Source: Riptortus pedestris (taxonomy: Eukaryota; Arthropoda; Insecta; Hemiptera; Alydidae). From it: a stretch of DNA of 64,000 nt. The notes beneath the pieces are model-generated. The model searched no databases and was not told the origin of the DNA. It saw only the letters and a list, made by a program, of their open reading frames with translations. Numbering within the stretch: the first letter of the stretch is position 1; every line of letters starts with the position of its first letter. Made by a program: the position numbers and the translations under genes. This document shows, one piece after another, positions 62,153 to 64,000 of the stretch. The stretch covers positions 144,504,501 to 144,568,500 of the forward strand of contig CM032229.1 of the NCBI GenBank assembly GCA_019009955.1, given 5' to 3'.

Positions 62153-62617
62153 AAAAGCAAATGTCTCGTTCAAATTTCAAGACAGTGGGAAAATATAAAT
62201 AAAAAAGTTCAGGAAATTAAATTGGCAATAAGATTTTTTTTCTATACAGCTATTCAACCCGAGTATAAAGAAAAATATATTTGGGCTACCCCTATAAATC
62301 CCCTCCCCCATGTCCGATTTCAGGATTTTGACATTTCTATTTAGGAAAGAACGCATAAATATAAAAAAAAATATATTGACTAGGGCGATAATAGAATATA
62401 TATGCATACATAAATTTGAACAGCGTTCGTTCATTGCCGTATAAGGAAAGGAGGACTCCCGGTGCTCATCTCGCAGAAGGATGGACGGCCATTTGAAGTA
62501 AAATCTCGTCACGTTATGATAAAATTATTTTTCATCAAGAAAAATCTCCTAAAATTAAAATGTTTCATACTTCAACTGAACTGTTTGTGATTTAAATATC
62601 TCATCTGGAATTTTATT
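62153..62617. other. Diverged element-derived DNA, no gene
   Basis: CCCCTCCCCCATGTCCGATT and CCGTATAAGGAAAGGAGGAC..ATGGACGGCCATTTGAAG echo the Helentron-like body and 3' region, so this is probably another eroded plus-oriented copy. The minus frame at 62177-62512 is a shadow of it. Confidence 0.4.
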
Positions 62618-62852
62618 AATATTATTATTATTATTATTATTATTTATTAACGTCCACTTTTTGCTACTAAGGCTAATTGGGACGGGTTATCTACAGGTTA
62701 CCACCCTTTTCTTGCCAGGGTGGGATTTAGGATGTTATTTAATGAATTTCGTCATTAAATAATTTCCTTTACACAGGCGATTAACTCCACACTCTAGTTT
62801 TACCATTTGAGATAAAGGTCAACGCTTTAACTCACATGGCTAACCTGAGCCA
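62618..62852 (-). mobile_element. tRNA-derived SINE with a long (TTA)n tail
   Basis: ATTATTATTATTATTATTAT tail, AACGTCCACTTTTTGCTACT, GGCTAATTGGGACGGGTTAT, ACCACCCTTTTCTTGCCAGG, GGCGATTAACTCCACACTCT (damaged B box) and ACATGGCTAACCTGAGCC head. Confidence 0.82.
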
Positions 62853-63355
62853 CTTTTATTAATAGAAGTTGAGCTTCTATAAGGTTATTTTTTTTTTATA
62901 CGTCTGTAACGTAATTTTTAAGTTAATTTAATCTAGAAAACAATGCATGAGTTTTCCTGGATTTAAAGACGCTGATCACACACAACCTTTGAACTCTTGC
63001 ATTAAAGGTTTAATAATGTCACAGCAAATAATTTGTTGACCGGCCATTTTTCTAGATGAGCTGCAGAATATAGTAAACCATTGCATCTATTATATTTGTA
63101 TTAAATAGATTCTGAGAAAGCAAATATGTATTGATTCTTTTTTTTTGGTTAAACGTCTTTTGGTAGTGTTTTATTACCATGTGTATTAATTTAATAAATA
63201 AATAAAAATAGTCTCTAAGTAAAATTATTTATTTTAAAAGCCAAGCAGTCTGTTTAGTAACCAGCTAAGAAATGTTTAAAAAATTTGGTTACCACACTTG
63301 ATTTTCTTTTACAACTTCTAAAATAAATATACACAATGTTCTTCATTGGAAATGA

Positions 63356-63450
63356 TTTCATTTGAATTCCGTGTTCGACATCTCTGTTCCAATGCATCAA
63401 ATGAAGAAAGTGTCAAGAACATAATTTACAGATCTTTAATGGGAAACAAA
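63356..63450. repeat. Dispersed repeat, left part, interrupted by the Helentron-like element
   Basis: CATTTGAATTCCGTGTTCGA, CATCTCTGTTCCAATGCATC, AACATAATTTACAGATCTTT and GGGAAACAAA match 27988-28080. The match stops where the Helentron-like element begins at 63451. Confidence 0.6.
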
Positions 63451-64000
63451 AGTCTGTCACGCAGGACCTGCGTAAACTAAGCAGATTTCCCACGTGAGTT
63501 CTACAATACAACAGATAAGTCTACATACTGGTAAAACAACACCGTGAACATTAAACGAATCAATGCAAACGGTAATGAGAAATCTTTCAGTCAATTTTAA
63601 TAACCTCACATCGAAAAGCATCTGAGCTGTAAACAAACAGGTCTGCCAACCTCTCAGGGCTGAACAGATAGATAGAAAAACTTTTCACTGGAAAGGAAGA
63701 CAATTACTGAAATCTGAATATAACATATTAATTTAATTGAAAACTATTTACTATATTTTTATTATTTATTAACGTCCACTTTTTGCAACTCTGGCTAATT
63801 GGGATTATTTACTATATCAACTACTGTAATTTATAAGGAATCTGAATAATTTACATTTCAATCTCTCAAATTTTAATAATCCAAAAATTTAAGACGGGGG
63901 GAGGTATCAACAGAAAATATTTGCATGTATCTCGTCTAATAAAAGTCACTTGAAACAATATTTGGTATGTAAGGTTCGAATAAAGTGGGCTATCAGAGAA
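63451..64000 (+). mobile_element. Helentron-like element, runs off the window
   Basis: 5' end AGTCTGTCACGCAGGACCTG, CGTAAACTAAGCAGATTTCC. It aligns with 61189-61690 throughout (TACATACTGGTAAAACAACA, TTAATAATCCAAAAATTTAA, GGGGGGAGGTATCAACAG, AACAATATTTGGTATGTAAG). A 49-bp SINE fragment interrupts it. Confidence 0.78.
63757..63805 (-). mobile_element. 5'-truncated SINE nested in the Helentron-like element
   Basis: Only the last 49 bp of the SINE (TTATTATTTATTAACGTCCA, CTTTTTGCAACTCTGGCTAA, TTGGGA) is present. It is flanked by a 12-bp duplication TATTTACTATAT at 63745-63756 and 63806-63817. Together, tail, truncation and duplication mark a LINE-driven insertion. Confidence 0.85.

Overview
This window is animal nuclear DNA and almost certainly from an insect. 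It is AT-rich, its genes are broken by long introns with GT...AG junctions, and it carries tRNA-derived SINEs, a BEL/Pao retrotransposon and other mobile elements. I recognise two protein-coding genes. The order is not determinable; a non-dipteran insect with a fairly large, repeat-rich genome is my best guess from the intron lengths and from the residues in the channel.

The main gene, on the + strand, is an insect glutamate-gated chloride channel (GluCl). Seven coding exons can be placed to the base: 8677-8744, 28914-28983, 29060-29213, 30338-30420, 32962-33096, 35183-35607 and 36917-37153. The reading frame runs unbroken through all six junctions to the stop. Together they encode about 389 residues, from the start of the extracellular domain to the C terminus. 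The exons for the signal peptide and first N-terminal residues lie upstream of position 1, so 1-8676 is probably intron. A 20-kb intron (8745-28913) holds SINE copies, a 34-bp minisatellite with higher-order structure and a dispersed repeat.

The second gene, on the - strand (50861-57619, five coding exons), encodes a 163-residue four-transmembrane protein that looks like the insect DUF4728-type family. It converges on GluCl. The 13.7 kb between the two stop codons contains a decayed BEL/Pao retrotransposon (about 42806-45925), a degenerate long-period tandem repeat (46031-46460), three SINE copies (47138-47969) and otherwise AT-rich DNA.

Two repeat families dominate the rest. One is a tRNA-derived SINE of about 210 bp with a (TAA)n-type tail, present in at least 11 copies. 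The other has a 5' end beginning near GTCCGTCACGCAGGGG, a short sub-terminal repeat, an internal (TA)n or (CA)n microsatellite at a fixed place, and a palindrome at the 3' end. This looks like a non-autonomous Helentron/Helitron-type element, and most of 51-64 kb is built from its copies. At the right edge a SINE is nested in this element, which is nested in a third repeat. I see no rRNA, tRNA genes, CRISPR or bacterial-type features.
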